In this document: piece after piece, positions 1 through 8,852 of the stretch
How the letters are laid out: every line of letters starts with the position of its first letter
How positions within the stretch are numbered: position 1 is the first letter of the stretch
Assembly (NCBI RefSeq): GCF_000176015.1
Contig: NZ_ACYY01000005.1
Span: 124,001 to 188,000, forward strand
Length of the DNA: 64,000 bases
DNA from: Rhodobacter ferrooxidans
GTDB lineage: Bacteria; Pseudomonadota; Alphaproteobacteria; Rhodobacterales; Rhodobacteraceae
Direction: 5' to 3'
Position numbers and translations under genes: made by a program
The notes under the pieces: generated by a model
What the model saw: the letters and a program-made list of their open reading frames with translations, nothing else
Database searches by the model: none
Told to the model about the DNA's origin: nothing

Positions 1-431
1 CTGCAGGCGGCGTTGTTCATCAGCCGCGGCACCACCAAGGGATGCACCCGGTTCTTGCCCTCCTGATAGACCGCGCGGTAATTGTCGTCGGCCGTGGTCA
101 GCCCGCCCCCGGCGTTGCCCAGCACCACGCCGGTGCTGTCGGCCAGATCGCCGGTGAAACTCAGCCCCGATTGCGCCACCGCCTGCCGCGCCGCGACCAG
201 GGCGAACTGGGTGAATTTGTCATAGAAACCAAGCTTCTGCCGGTCGAAGTGAATGTTAGGGTTCCAGCCCTTGATCTGGCCGCCGATCTTGATGGACAAG
301 CGGTCCAGATCGCGCATCTCCAGCCCGGCAATGCCGCAGCGGCCGTCGCGGAAGGCGGAAAAGGTGCCCGCCACATCGGCCGCCAGCGCGTTCACCGTGC
401 CAGCCCCGGTGATCACCACCCGCCGGGTCAT
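1..431 (-). CDS. Beta-ketoacyl-ACP synthase, FabF-like (5' part, runs off the window)
   Basis: Condensing enzyme that would extend an acyl chain carried on an acyl carrier protein. The visible 143 codons begin MTRRVVITGAGTVNALAADV, the usual start of KAS-II enzymes, and continue to MNNAAC at the window edge. The catalytic Cys and both His residues of this family lie further on and cannot be checked. The ATG overlaps the TGA of the acyl-carrier-protein gene upstream (ATGA), so the two are probably translationally coupled. With LpxD two genes upstream, a role in making a special acyl chain for lipid A or another envelope lipid is an inference. A housekeeping FabF is the alternative. Confidence 0.85.
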   Translation of the reverse strand, partial: MTRRVVITGAGTVNALAADVAGTFSAFRDGRCGIAGLEMRDLDRLSIKIGGQIKGWNPNIHFDRQKLGFYDKFTQFALVAARQAVAQSGLSFTGDLADSTGVVLGNAGGGLTTADDNYRAVYQEGKNRVHPLVVPRLMNNAAC

Positions 432-694
432 GCAGCGCGCGCCGCCAGCAGCGCCTCGACCGCCGCCACCACCGCCCCCACCGACGACAGATCGAACCCC
501 ACCTGCGCCGGATCGTTGGCGTTGAACGGCACCGCCACGTCAAAGGTCTCCTCGATGGCAAAGATCGCCTCGACCAGCCCCAGACTGTCCAGCCCCAGAT
601 CGGCCAGCGACTGATCCAGCGTCACCTCGGCCGGTTCGCGCAACGCCTGCTGCGCCAGAATCGCGATCACCTGGTCTTTCACGCTGTTGGCCAT
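428..694 (-). CDS. Acyl carrier protein (88 aa)
   Basis: Small acidic carrier protein. The phosphopantetheine attachment site is Ser37 in the DSL motif (ADLGLDSLGLVEAIFAIEE), followed by the acidic recognition helix. Its length is slightly above the roughly 78 residues of housekeeping AcpP, and the C-terminal helix is Ala-rich (AVVAAVEALLAARAA), so it looks like a dedicated second carrier. It lies between lpxD (28 bases upstream) and a ketoacyl synthase (4-base overlap downstream). That suggests it serves this synthase rather than bulk fatty-acid synthesis. It might be an AcpXL-like carrier for very-long acyl chains of lipid A, but the similarity is positional rather than at sequence level. 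Confidence 0.85.
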   Translation of the reverse strand: MANSVKDQVIAILAQQALREPAEVTLDQSLADLGLDSLGLVEAIFAIEETFDVAVPFNANDPAQVGFDLSSVGAVVAAVEALLAARAA

Positions 695-721
695 TGCCGC
701 CCCTTGATCCGTGCCGCCCGT

Positions 722-1810
722 CTAGTCATCCTGCCCGGTCTTTGAAACAGCTTTTTGCAGTTCCGCCACTGTGGCCGCCAGTCGCGGCAGGCGGCGCATC
801 GCCTTGTAGATCTCGGCGTGCTGCTCGGCCTTAACCGCCGGATAGCCCATCATGATGCGGTTGTCGGGCACGTTCGAGGCCACACCGGAATGGCCCATGA
901 TCACCACGTTCGAGCCGATCTTCAGATGGTCGGCCACCGAGACCTTGCCGCCCAGGATCACCCGATCCCCGATCACGGTCGAGCCCGCCACCCCGGCCTG
1001 ACCGCACAGCAGGCAGGTATGGCCGATGCGGACGTTGTGGCCGATCTGCACCAGATTGTCGATCTTGGTGCCGTTGCCCACAACGGTGTCGGCAATGGTG
1101 CCACGGTCGATGCAGGAATTGGCGCCCACTTCGACATCATCGCCCAGCACCACCGCGCCCAGCGAGTTGATGCGGACGTAAGCCTCCTGCTCGGTCAGGC
1201 TGATCACGCCCTCGCCGCGGGCCTGTTCGACCAGACCGGGGGTCGGGGTGACAAAGGAAAAGCCGTCGCCGCCGACCACCGCCCCCGGTTGGGCGATGAA
1301 GCGATCCCCGATCCGCACCCGCGGGCCGATGCGGGTGCCGGCGCCGAGCTGTGCATCCGCCCCAAGCACGGCGTCTTCAGCAATCGAGCAATGCGACAGG
1401 ATGCGCGCACCGGCGCCGATCTGCACCCGCGCGCCGATCAGCACGAAGGCCCCGATCGCCGCCCCGGCCCCGATCTGCGCGGTGGGGTCGATCACCGCCG
1501 AGGGGTGGATGCCCGGGGCAATCTCGAACCGTTTCTCGAAGATGCGGGTGACACCGGCCAGCACATAACGCGGCCGCGGCGCAAAAATCGCGGCTTGCAG
1601 ACCCATGGCGCGCCAGTCGGCGCCCTGCCACAGCAGCGCCGCCCTGGCGCCGCCCTTGGCCAGGGCCTCGGCATAGGTTTTGTCCATCGCCAGCGCCAGA
1701 TCGTCCGGCCCGGCGGTCGCCGGTTCGGAAACGCCGCTGATCACCAGATCAAGCGCGCCTTCGGCCTCGGCCCCCAGGGCTGCAGCAATCTCGCGGATGG
1801 TGTGGCTCAT
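722..1810 (-). CDS. lpxD: UDP-3-O-acylglucosamine N-acyltransferase LpxD (362 aa)
   Basis: Third step of lipid A synthesis: transfer of a 3-hydroxyacyl chain from ACP to the amine of UDP-3-O-acylglucosamine in the cytoplasm. The N-terminal uridine-binding domain (about 1-100) is followed by a left-handed beta-helix of imperfect hexapeptides such as [19 protein letters not shown] and [10 protein letters not shown]. The catalytic His is about residue 258 in [13 protein letters not shown], and a helical C-terminus closes the protein. Length is close to the usual 340-360. Unlike the common bamA-lpxD-fabZ-lpxA arrangement, this copy sits between an L,D-transpeptidase and an ACP/ketoacyl-synthase pair, so it may be a second copy with a different acyl preference. 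Confidence 0.92.
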   Translation of the reverse strand: MSHTIREIAAALGAEAEGALDLVISGVSEPATAGPDDLALAMDKTYAEALAKGGARAALLWQGADWRAMGLQAAIFAPRPRYVLAGVTRIFEKRFEIAPGIHPSAVIDPTAQIGAGAAIGAFVLIGARVQIGAGARILSHCSIAEDAVLGADAQLGAGTRIGPRVRIGDRFIAQPGAVVGGDGFSFVTPTPGLVEQARGEGVISLTEQEAYVRINSLGAVVLGDDVEVGANSCIDRGTIADTVVGNGTKIDNLVQIGHNVRIGHTCLLCGQAGVAGSTVIGDRVILGGKVSVADHLKIGSNVVIMGHSGVASNVPDNRIMMGYPAVKAEQHAEIYKAMRRLPRLAATVAELQKAVSKTGQDD

Positions 1811-1854
1811 CTGACGCTCCGGCTTGCGGGCGAAACCGCCCCTTGCCGTCCGAT

Positions 1855-3450
1855 TTAGCCCTGAACGCCGCCCAGCACCACCCCGGCCTCGGACAGGGCG
1901 TCGAAAATCAGCGCATCGCGGCCATAGACGTCGCGGCGATAGTTCATCTGGCCCTTGGCGCCGGGGAAAGCGGTGAAATACACCAGATGCACCGGCACCG
2001 GCGCGGCCAGATCCAGCCGGGATTCGCCGCCGCCGTTCAGGTGCTGTTCGAACAGCCCTTTCGGGTCGTCGGTCTGCCGCGCCAGCAGCGCATAGGCAAA
2101 ATCGAACGGGCTGCCCAGCCGGATGCAGCCATGGCTGAAATCGCGCACCTCGTTGGCGAACAAGGATTTCGACGGCGTGTCATGCAGGTAGATGTTGTAG
2201 GGATTGGGGAACATGAACTTCACCAGCCCCAGAGCATTGCCCGAGGACGGGGCCTGCCGCATGGCAAAGGGGAAATTGGCGGCGGTGTAGCGGGTGAAAT
2301 CCACCGAAGCCCGGCTGACCACCCGGCCCGCCCGGTCGATCAGCTTCAGATGCCCCGCGGCATTGGGGTTGCGCTGCATCATCGGCAGGTATTCGCGGGT
2401 GGTGATGCTGCGCGGCACGCTCCACGACGGATTGATCACCATGAATTCCATCATGTCGGAAAACTCGGGGCTGCGGCGGTCGGCGGCATTCTTGCCGATC
2501 ACCGAGCGGCTGGTGAAGGTCACCTTGCCGTCGTCGATGATCTTGGCGGTGAAATCGGTCAGGTTGACCCAGATGTGGCGGTGGCCGCGGTCGATGTTCA
2601 TCCAGCGCTCGCGCTCCATCGCCACCACCACCGATTGCCAGCGCGCCTCGGGGCCGATGTTGATCTGCTCGATGGTGCCAGTGCCCGCGACGCCATCGGC
2701 GGTCAGGCCGTGCGCCAACTGGAACGCCTGAACGGCCTTCTGCATGTCGGCGTCATAGATCGCGGTCGCGGTGCGGTGCAGATAGCCCATGCGGATCAGC
2801 CGATCCCGCAGCGCCACCACGGCAGGCCCGTCCTGCCCGGGTTTCAGCGCGCCCGATGGCACCGCCGCGCCCCAGCCGCCGGACGCGATCTGCGCCTCCA
2901 GGTCCAGCTTGGCCTTCATCAGTTGCGGATAGGCGGTGGCAGTCGGTGCCAGACCGCGCAGGAACGCGACCGGATTGCCGGTCTCGAAGGCCACCAGATT
3001 GGCGTGACGGTCATGCACCGGCACCTCGCGCTTGATGCCGGGGTCAATCTCGGACGGCACCAGCGCGCCGGTTTGCAGATCGCGGGCATAATCCAGCAGC
3101 GCCTTGGTCATCCGCACTTCCAGCCGGCCGCGGTCGCCCTCGGTCAGCGCCGCGCGATAGGCCGCGGTCAGTGCCGCCGCATCATAGCGCTGCACCGGCA
3201 ACCCGTGCGTGCCCGCCAGCGCCAGTGCCGACAGCAGCGCATGTCGGCGGACTTCGTCCTGCGGCCCGGTGAACAGCGTGCTGTAGCTGCGGTCGCGGTA
3301 ATAGCTGGCAATCACCTCGTCCGACGCCGCCGCTTCGGCCACGGCCTGGGTAAAGGGGGCAAGCTGCGCCTGCGCCGGGGCGGCAAAGCCAAGCCACATG
3401 AGCATCAGCGCCGCCAAAACGGCCAAGGGGCGGCGAAAGGGCTTGGTCAT
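1855..3450 (-). CDS. L,D-transpeptidase, YcbB-type, with peptidoglycan-binding domain (531 aa)
   Basis: Periplasmic enzyme making 3-3 cross-links in peptidoglycan. The chosen start [20 protein letters not shown] gives a clean signal peptide ending APAQAQ near residue 29; an upstream in-frame start would put 30 unlikely residues before it. A helical region follows, then a PG_binding_1 domain (about 204-262, [17 protein letters not shown]) and the YkuD catalytic domain (about 290-455). The catalytic signature SHGCIRLG has H440, C442 and R444. It is the first gene of a minus-strand group with lpxD (44-base gap), acp and the ketoacyl synthase, all envelope-related. The family includes E. coli LdtD. 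Confidence 0.92.
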   Translation of the reverse strand: MTKPFRRPLAVLAALMLMWLGFAAPAQAQLAPFTQAVAEAAASDEVIASYYRDRSYSTLFTGPQDEVRRHALLSALALAGTHGLPVQRYDAAALTAAYRAALTEGDRGRLEVRMTKALLDYARDLQTGALVPSEIDPGIKREVPVHDRHANLVAFETGNPVAFLRGLAPTATAYPQLMKAKLDLEAQIASGGWGAAVPSGALKPGQDGPAVVALRDRLIRMGYLHRTATAIYDADMQKAVQAFQLAHGLTADGVAGTGTIEQINIGPEARWQSVVVAMERERWMNIDRGHRHIWVNLTDFTAKIIDDGKVTFTSRSVIGKNAADRRSPEFSDMMEFMVINPSWSVPRSITTREYLPMMQRNPNAAGHLKLIDRAGRVVSRASVDFTRYTAANFPFAMRQAPSSGNALGLVKFMFPNPYNIYLHDTPSKSLFANEVRDFSHGCIRLGSPFDFAYALLARQTDDPKGLFEQHLNGGGESRLDLAAPVPVHLVYFTAFPGAKGQMNYRRDVYGRDALIFDALSEAGVVLGGVQG

Positions 3451-3763
3451 CGTATCCTCGAGGCTACAGGCGCGAAATAACAGCAACTTTCCGTGATTTC
3501 GCTGGCTCTGTCCACTCACAACCCCGCCAGCAAGGCGCAAATCGTCGCAGAATTGCGTTTGCGCCGTATCCCGCCTGCGGTTTTGCCATCGCTGCCACTT
3601 TCAGCAATTTTTTGCCTATTGCCCTTGTAATGGCACGAAGCGGCCAATCTGCGCTTGGGTTGCGATTCGAGATGTGCCATACCTGCGGCAGCACTCGAGC
3701 CAAGAGCGCAGACAACCGCGGGTACATGCGGTCAAAGACCAGGCAATGGGACAGGCGATCAGA
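3451..3763. other. Divergent intergenic region (313 bases)
   Basis: Separates the divergently transcribed L,D-transpeptidase and DUF882 genes and must hold both promoters. For the plus strand a weak candidate is TTGGGT (3655-3660), a 17-base spacer and CATACC (3678-3683). No convincing -10 box was found for the minus strand. Short open frames here have no family features. No RNA gene or long repeat is visible. Confidence 0.4.
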
Positions 3764-4330
3764 ATGACGAAGACTTCAACGGGTATCACGCGGCGCGGTT
3801 TGCTGGGCGTTTTTGCAGCGACTGCGGCCATCGCGGCACCAACCTACTCCAATGCCTTCGGACTGCTGCGTGGCGCTGGCGACATCCGGATGATCCGGAT
3901 GTATTCGGGCCGGACCGGCGAAAGCATGGACACGATCTACTGGATCGAAGGCGAATACATCCCGGAAGTGTTGAAGGAAATCAATCACTTCATGCGCGAC
4001 TGGCGCACGGATGAGAAGATCAAGATGGACCCGCGCACCATCGACATCATGGCCGCCTCGCACCGGCTGATGGACATCAACGAACCCTATATGCTGCTGT
4101 CGGGCTATCGCAGCCCGGCCACCAATGCGATGCTGCGCTCGCGCTCGCGCGGGGTGGCCAAGCACTCGCTGCACATGGTCGGGCAAGCCGGTGACCTGCG
4201 GCTGAAATCGCGATCGGTAGGCCAGATGGCGCGTGCCGCCGAGGCTTGCGCGTCAGGCGGCGTCGGGCGCTACTCCCATTCCAACTTTGTGCACATGGAT
4301 TGTGGTCCGGTGCGGCACTGGGGCGGCTGA
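3764..4330 (+). CDS. DUF882 (YcbK-type, peptidase M15-like) Tat-exported protein (188 aa)
   Basis: Predicted periplasmic cell-wall protein of the M15-like DUF882 family, commonly found beside L,D-transpeptidase genes. A twin-arginine signal is present: MTKTSTGITRRGLLGVFAAT with R10/R11, then an Ala-rich stretch ending near YSNA. The metal-site signatures of the fold appear as KHSLHMVGQAGDLRL (His and Asp) and HSNFVHMD (His and Asp). The ATG at 3764 gives a normal Tat n-region; ATGs at 3674 and 3746 are possible but add residues with no family match. It is divergent from the transpeptidase gene and followed by a strong terminator. The exact substrate is unknown. Confidence 0.85.
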   Translation: MTKTSTGITRRGLLGVFAATAAIAAPTYSNAFGLLRGAGDIRMIRMYSGRTGESMDTIYWIEGEYIPEVLKEINHFMRDWRTDEKIKMDPRTIDIMAASHRLMDINEPYMLLSGYRSPATNAMLRSRSRGVAKHSLHMVGQAGDLRLKSRSVGQMARAAEACASGGVGRYSHSNFVHMDCGPVRHWGG

Positions 4331-4360
4331 GAGCCGAATCGTTCGAATTGTCTGGAAATA

Positions 4361-4385
4361 AAGGTGCCTGCGGGCACCTTTTTCA
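4361..4385. terminator. Bidirectional rho-independent terminator
   Basis: A perfect 8-bp stem AAGGTGCC / GGCACCTT with a TGCG loop is followed by a T run on the plus strand and by TTTATTT on the minus strand. It serves the DUF882 gene and the convergent rlmE gene, and its 3' end includes the rlmE stop codon (4383-4385). Confidence 0.85.
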
Positions 4386-5123
4386 TGTGTCCTGCGCGGC
4401 CTTGCCCCGGCCGCGATAGCCCATCGCCACCACGAACTTTTCCGAACTGTCGGCGCGACTCGCCGGCGGCTTCACGTTCGCCACCTTGTCGAAGTTCTGC
4501 TTCAACATGGTCTGCAAGCCGATCTCGGCCCCGCCTGCCAGCACCTTGGCCACAAAGGTGCCGCCCTCTTCCAGTACGTCAAAGGCGAACTGCGCCGCCG
4601 CTTCGCACAGGGCGATGATCCGCAAGTGGTCGGTGCCCTTGTGCCCCGAGGCCGCGGCGGCCATGTCGCTCATCACCACATCGGCGGGGCCGCCCAGCCA
4701 GCCCTTCACCAGGGCATCGGCATCGTCGGCCAGAAAATCCAGCTGATGGATCTGCGCCCCGGCGATCGGCTCCACCTCTTGCAGATCGACCCCCAGCACG
4801 GTGCCGACCGGCTTGTTCTTGCGCTCGGCCAGGGCATTGACCCGGCCCACCGCCACCTGACACCATCCCCCCGGCGCGCAGCCCAGATCGACCACCCGGG
4901 CGCCGGGTTTCAGAAAGCCGTATTTGTCGTCCAGTTCCAGTATCTTGAAGGCCGCCCGTCCCCGGTAGCCTTCCTTCTTGGCGCGGATCACATAGGGGTC
5001 GTTCAACTGCCGCTCCAGCCACAGGGTCGAGGACAGTTTGCGGCCCTTGGCGGATTTCACCCGCACCCGCAACTCGCGCTGGCCACGGCCCGAGGTGCCT
5101 TTGGTCGGTGTTTTATCGGTCAT
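4383..5123 (-). CDS. rlmE: 23S rRNA 2'-O-ribose methyltransferase RlmE (246 aa)
   Basis: SAM-dependent methyltransferase (FtsJ/RrmJ) that methylates U2552 of 23S rRNA on the large subunit. The Rossmann SAM-binding motif [13 protein letters not shown] is at about 78-90. The catalytic K-D-K-E set is visible: K60 in RAAFKI, D153 in VMSDMA, K193 in VAKVL and E228 in DSSEKF. A basic N-terminal extension (about 30 residues, [18 protein letters not shown]) is typical of alphaproteobacterial members. The start codon overlaps the stop of the phosphatase gene upstream by 4 bases; this ppx/gppA-rlmE pairing is common in this group. Confidence 0.95.
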   Translation of the reverse strand: MTDKTPTKGTSGRGQRELRVRVKSAKGRKLSSTLWLERQLNDPYVIRAKKEGYRGRAAFKILELDDKYGFLKPGARVVDLGCAPGGWCQVAVGRVNALAERKNKPVGTVLGVDLQEVEPIAGAQIHQLDFLADDADALVKGWLGGPADVVMSDMAAAASGHKGTDHLRIIALCEAAAQFAFDVLEEGGTFVAKVLAGGAEIGLQTMLKQNFDKVANVKPPASRADSSEKFVVAMGYRGRGKAAQDT

Positions 5124-6256
5124 TGATAGGGTCCGTCCTTCAACACGCCATCGGCGCTCATCTGTGCATAAAGCAGGCCCTCGCGCAGGCCGCGGTCGGC
5201 CACCGAAAGGCTGTCGGTCGGCCAGACCCGCATCAGCGCCTGCAGGATCGCCGCCCCCGACATGATCAGGCTGTGGCGGTCGCGGCCGATCCGCGGATCG
5301 CTGCGCCGGCCTTCTGGGCCAAGCGACAGGTAATCGCGGATCACCGTGTCGATCTGGTCCGACGACATCTGCAAGCCATCGACCTTGGCCCGGTCATAGC
5401 GGCGCAGGCCCAGAAACGACGCCGCCACCGTGGTGACGGTGCCCGAGGTGCCGATGATCTGAAAGCCTGCCCGCGGGTTCTGCGCGTTGTAGGGCGTGAA
5501 ACTGGCCAGGTTCTCCTCGAAAAACCAGCTCATCAGCGCGAATCGCGCGGCATCATCCTCGACATCGGCAAACTGGTCCTTCAGCGTCGCCACCCCCAGC
5601 GGCACCGAAATCCAGTCCACCACGCGGGCGGCGGGTTCGGCGTTCTGCGGCAGGAAACCGGCGTGCAACCGCATGATGGCGCGCGGGCGTTCCTCGGGCG
5701 GCACGGCGGAAAGGTCGATCCACACCAGCTCGGTCGAGCCGCCGCCGATATCGACCACCAGCAGCTGCTCGGTCTTTTTCGACACCAGCGGCGCGCAGGA
5801 GATCACCGCCAGCCGGGCCTCCTCCTCGGGGGCGATCACCTCAAGCTGCAAGCCGGTTTCCCGCCGCACCTGGCGGATGAAATCGCGGGCGTTGCTGGCG
5901 CGGCGGCAGGCTTCGGTCGCCACCAGCCGCATCCTTGTGACGCCATGCTTTTCGATTTTCTTGCCGCAGATGCGCAGCGCCTGAATGGTGCGGGTCATCG
6001 AGGCGCGTCCCAGACGGCCATAAGCCTCCAGCCCGACCCCAAGCTGGACGGTCTTGGAAAAGCTGTCCATGACCTGAAACTGACTGCCCCTTGGCTGGGC
6101 AATCAGCATCCGGCAACTGTTTGTTCCCAGATCCAGCGCCGCATAAAGCGGCCCTGAACCCGGCTCGACGGGGGCAGACGGTTCGACCGGATGACGCACC
6201 AGCGCGGGCACGGTTTCCGGGATCGCGTCCCCCCCTTTGGGACGCTCGGGCGTCAT
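5120..6256 (-). CDS. Ppx/GppA-family exopolyphosphatase (378 aa)
   Basis: Member of the ASKHA-fold phosphatases that hydrolyse polyphosphate or pppGpp. The phosphate-binding motifs are present: [14 protein letters not shown] near the N-terminus, [14 protein letters not shown] in the middle, and [12 protein letters not shown] with SGAAILQA later. The ATG at 6256 is preceded by GGAGGGCGAC and is preferred over the ATG four codons earlier, which lacks a ribosome-binding site. Alphaproteobacterial proteins of this size lack the C-terminal HD domain of E. coli Ppx. It is translationally coupled to rlmE. Whether polyphosphate or pppGpp is the main substrate cannot be read from the sequence. Confidence 0.9.
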   Translation of the reverse strand: MTPERPKGGDAIPETVPALVRHPVEPSAPVEPGSGPLYAALDLGTNSCRMLIAQPRGSQFQVMDSFSKTVQLGVGLEAYGRLGRASMTRTIQALRICGKKIEKHGVTRMRLVATEACRRASNARDFIRQVRRETGLQLEVIAPEEEARLAVISCAPLVSKKTEQLLVVDIGGGSTELVWIDLSAVPPEERPRAIMRLHAGFLPQNAEPAARVVDWISVPLGVATLKDQFADVEDDAARFALMSWFFEENLASFTPYNAQNPRAGFQIIGTSGTVTTVAASFLGLRRYDRAKVDGLQMSSDQIDTVIRDYLSLGPEGRRSDPRIGRDRHSLIMSGAAILQALMRVWPTDSLSVADRGLREGLLYAQMSADGVLKDGPYQ

Positions 6257-6365
6257 GTCGCCCTCCATACGTGGTTGAGATCAGAGTAGTCCGCCCCGCC
6301 CTTTGGCGCAAGCGGCGATCCGGCTCGTCGCTTCACGTCGCTGCGGGCACTTCCAAGGTCGAAAA

Positions 6366-6382
6366 CCGACATCGACTGTCGG
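6366..6382. promoter_or_regulatory. Inverted repeat upstream of the methyl-folate cluster
   Basis: CCGACA-tcgac-TGTCGG is a 6+6 palindrome 46 bases before the first gene of the cluster. No T run follows, so it is not a terminator. It could be an operator or a leader hairpin. I recognised no known SAM or B12 riboswitch core here. Confidence 0.35.
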
Positions 6383-6427
6383 GGTCCGCCGCATAGAACC
6401 AAAGCCAACAGCAAGGGGAGTCGACGC

Positions 6428-6724
6428 ATGGCCGAGGTGACAGTGGTGTTCTGGCGCGACATCCCGGCGCAGGTCATCGTCGGCAAGGGCCGGTCGGCGG
6501 CCAAGGTGCAACTGGACCAGCGGTTCGAGAAAGCCATCGACCGGGTGGCGATGAAGATCGGCGCCAAGGATGCCGACGCCTATATGGCCGAATGGCGCAA
6601 GGCCCCGCCCTTTGCCATCGACGGCGAGCCTGCCGCGATTGCCGCCGCCGAGGCCGCCCGGCTGGAGGCACTTTATGACGACGCCCGCCTGAAAGCCCTG
6701 ATCGACGCCGACGGCCGGGCCTGA
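6428..6724 (+). CDS. Small virulence-factor-family protein (98 aa)
   Basis: Cytoplasmic protein resembling the small Pfam family called Virulence_fact, whose biochemical role is not established. It begins MAEVTVVFWRDIPAQVIVGK, has a mixed alpha/beta N-terminal half and an Ala-rich helical C-terminus (AAIAAAEAARLEALYDDARL). AAGGGGAG lies about 8 bases before the ATG. It is the first gene of the cluster with the methylene-THF reductase homologue 33 bases downstream. From genome-neighbourhood memory, the pairing recurs in Rhodobacteraceae, which points to a role in one-carbon transfer rather than virulence. No catalytic motif is visible. Confidence 0.75.
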   Translation: MAEVTVVFWRDIPAQVIVGKGRSAAKVQLDQRFEKAIDRVAMKIGAKDADAYMAEWRKAPPFAIDGEPAAIAAAEAARLEALYDDARLKALIDADGRA

Positions 6725-6757
6725 CGCCCTGCCCTTTTCCCCCTTTGCAGCGAGGCC

Positions 6758-7675
6758 ATGATGGCGCTTTTCAACTTCCGCTCCAGCACTCCGACCGCCA
6801 GCCCCAGCGCCGAGGTCGAGGGCTTTCTGCAAGGCTATTCGATCGAGGTGATGCCGCGCACCGCCGAGAAGGTCGAGGATTTCCGCGCCCTGCTGCCGAA
6901 AGGCACCCGGGTCTATGTCGCCCATATCGACGGCACGCCGATTGCCGACATGGTGGCCACCGCCAAGCGCCTGCACCGCGAAGGCTTTCCGGTGATGCCG
7001 CATTTCCCGGCCCGCATCATCAAGGACCGCGCCACGCTGGCCGACTGGGTGGCGCGCTATCAGGGCGAGGCCGACGTGAAGCAGGCGCTGCTGCTGGGCG
7101 GCGGGGTGAACACACCGGCAGGCGAGTTTGACGCCTCGATGCAACTTGTGGAAACCGGGCTGTTCGACGGGTTCGAGCGGCTGCATTTCGCAGGCCACCC
7201 CGAGGGCAACCGCGACATCGACGCCGATGGCTCCGACCGCATGGTGATGCAGGCGCTGCGCTGGAAGCAGGCCTTTGCCGACCGCACCGACGCGCAAGTG
7301 GCCATCGCCACCCAGTTCTGTTTCGAGGCCGCCCCGGTGATCGCCTGGGCCGACCGGCTGGCCGCCGAGGGCATCCGCCTGCCGATCCATATCGGCATCG
7401 CCGGCCCCGCCAAGTTGCAGACGCTGATCAAATTCGCCATCTCCTGCGGCGTTGGCGCCAGTCTGCGGGTGTTGCAACGCCGGGCGATGGATGTATCGAA
7501 GCTGCTGTCGCCCTACGAGCCCGACGAGATGATCACCGCCCTTACCGCCCACAAGGCGCGGCATCCGGGCTTTGGCATCGAATCGGTGCATTTCTTCCCG
7601 CTGGGCGGGATAAAGACCAATGCCGCTTGGGCAATCGAACACGGCGGTGCGGCGACAGCCCCCGCCAACTCTTGA
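6758..7675 (+). CDS. Methylenetetrahydrofolate reductase-family protein (305 aa)
   Basis: TIM-barrel flavoprotein related to MetF, expected to reduce 5,10-methylene-THF to 5-methyl-THF. Family-like segments are visible: SIEVMPRTAEKVEDF at the first strand, VYVAHIDGT, PHFPARIIKD, LLLGGGVNTPAGEFD (in MetF the folate/flavin-binding region), HFAGHPEGN, ATQFCFEA and PIHIGIAGPA. It is divergent from E. coli MetF and close to the subgroup linked to methylamine and methyl-folate metabolism in Rhodobacteraceae. It is followed after 15 bases by a methyl-THF:corrinoid methyltransferase, so its product is probably consumed by that enzyme. A second ATG at 6761 is equally possible as start. Confidence 0.88.
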   Translation: MMALFNFRSSTPTASPSAEVEGFLQGYSIEVMPRTAEKVEDFRALLPKGTRVYVAHIDGTPIADMVATAKRLHREGFPVMPHFPARIIKDRATLADWVARYQGEADVKQALLLGGGVNTPAGEFDASMQLVETGLFDGFERLHFAGHPEGNRDIDADGSDRMVMQALRWKQAFADRTDAQVAIATQFCFEAAPVIAWADRLAAEGIRLPIHIGIAGPAKLQTLIKFAISCGVGASLRVLQRRAMDVSKLLSPYEPDEMITALTAHKARHPGFGIESVHFFPLGGIKTNAAWAIEHGGAATAPANS

Positions 7676-7690
7676 GAGATAGGTTTAAGA

Positions 7691-8674
7691 ATGACCCGTA
7701 CCGTTATTGAATCCAAAACGAAAACCGTCACCATCGGTTTCGACGAACCCTTCTGCGTGATCGGCGAGCGCATCAACCCGACCGGCCGCAAGAAGCTGGC
7801 GGCGGAACTGGAGATGGACAATTACGACACCGTGCTGCGCGACGCGCTGGAGCAGGTGGCCTGCGGTGCGGCGGTGCTGGACGTGAACTCGGGGGCCGTT
7901 TTCACCAACAAGATGGGTCTGGACCCGCGCTATGCCGACAACAACTTTGTCGAACCCCCCTTGATGCGGGAATTGATCGCACGAATTCAAGCGGTTGTGG
8001 ACGTTCCTTTGTGCATCGACAGCTCCGTTCCCGGCGCGCTGGAGGCCGGTTTGCAGGCCTGCGAGGGGCGGCCCTTGCTGAACTCGGTGACGGGCGAGGA
8101 GCATCGGCTGGAACTGGTTCTGCCGCTGGTCAAGAAATACAACGTGCCGGTGGTTGCGATCTCGAACGACGATACCGGCATCAGCGAAGACCCCGACGTG
8201 CGCTTTGCCGTGGCGAAAAAGATCGTGCAGCGCGCCGCCGATTTCGGCATCCCGGCGCATGACATCGTGGTCGATCCGCTGGTGATGCCGGTGGGGGCCA
8301 TGGGCTCGGCGGGGCAGCAGGTGTTCACGCTGGTGCGGCGGTTGCGCGACGATCTGGGGGTGAACACCACCTGCGGTGCGTCGAACATCAGCTTTGGCCT
8401 GCCGCACCGCCATGGCATCAACGCCGCTTTCCTGCCGATGGCCATCGGCGCAGGCATGACTTCTGCCATCATGAACCCGGTCCGGCAGGTGGAGATGGAG
8501 GCGATCCGCGCCGCCAACTTCCTGATGAACCACGATGCCAACGGCGGCGAATGGATCCGTTTCGCCAAGGTGCTGGAGGCGGTGGAAGCCGGGGCCAGCT
8601 TTGCCGAAGCCAGTGCCGCACAAGCCGCAGCCGGTGGCCGTGGTGGCCGTCGCGGTGGCCGCAACCGGGCCTGA
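7691..8674 (+). CDS. Methyltetrahydrofolate:corrinoid methyltransferase, pterin-binding domain (327 aa)
   Basis: Stand-alone pterin-binding TIM barrel equivalent to the methyl-folate domain of MetH or to AcsE/MtvA-type enzymes. It would exchange a methyl group between 5-methyl-THF and a cobalamin protein. Motifs include FCVIGERINPTGRKKL (21-36), AVLDVNSG, PLCIDSS, NDDTGIS, DPLVMPVG and NTTCGASNISFGLP, all typical of the pterin pocket. No B12-binding or homocysteine domain is attached, so partner proteins must be encoded elsewhere. The last 16 residues form an unusual Gly/Arg-rich tail (GGRGGRRGGRNRA). A strong terminator follows. In Rhodobacterales such proteins have been reported as the folate subunit of a split methionine synthase; assignment here is by analogy. 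Confidence 0.9.
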   Translation: MTRTVIESKTKTVTIGFDEPFCVIGERINPTGRKKLAAELEMDNYDTVLRDALEQVACGAAVLDVNSGAVFTNKMGLDPRYADNNFVEPPLMRELIARIQAVVDVPLCIDSSVPGALEAGLQACEGRPLLNSVTGEEHRLELVLPLVKKYNVPVVAISNDDTGISEDPDVRFAVAKKIVQRAADFGIPAHDIVVDPLVMPVGAMGSAGQQVFTLVRRLRDDLGVNTTCGASNISFGLPHRHGINAAFLPMAIGAGMTSAIMNPVRQVEMEAIRAANFLMNHDANGGEWIRFAKVLEAVEAGASFAEASAAQAAAGGRGGRRGGRNRA

Positions 8675-8691
8675 GACACCAACATTGCCGG

Positions 8692-8718
8692 AAAGCCGCC
8701 CAACCCCGGGCGGCTTTT
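8692..8718 (+). terminator. Rho-independent terminator after the methyltransferase gene
   Basis: A 10-bp perfect stem AAAGCCGCCC / GGGCGGCTTT with a six-base loop, ending in a TTTT run. It closes the three-gene methyl-folate group, so the following CoA-transferase gene needs its own promoter, at least for unattenuated expression. Confidence 0.85.
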
Positions 8719-8852
8719 CCATTTCCGCGCCGCAGCACCTGTTGGCCCAATTGCCGCAGCCGCGCGGAATATTGCCAAACCTTGACTTAAATCGTTGCCA
8801 AAATCGCCGTGGCGCCCTCCCTAGCATTGCAGAACTGAGACAAGAGGCGACC

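Noticed and set aside
755-1858. Long open frame on the plus strand opposite lpxD
   Set aside because: It is a His/Arg/Asp-rich mirror of the lpxD hexapeptide repeats with no family features; such frames are expected opposite high-GC genes.
1843-3480. 545-codon open frame on the plus strand opposite the L,D-transpeptidase
   Set aside because: Composition is a typical antisense shadow (His, Gln, Arg rich); the minus-strand frame has a signal peptide and the SHGCIRLG motif.
6257-6427. Possible SAM or B12 riboswitch upstream of the methyl-folate cluster
   Set aside because: Apart from one short palindrome I found no conserved riboswitch core such as a B12 box; a covariance-model search would be needed to overturn this.
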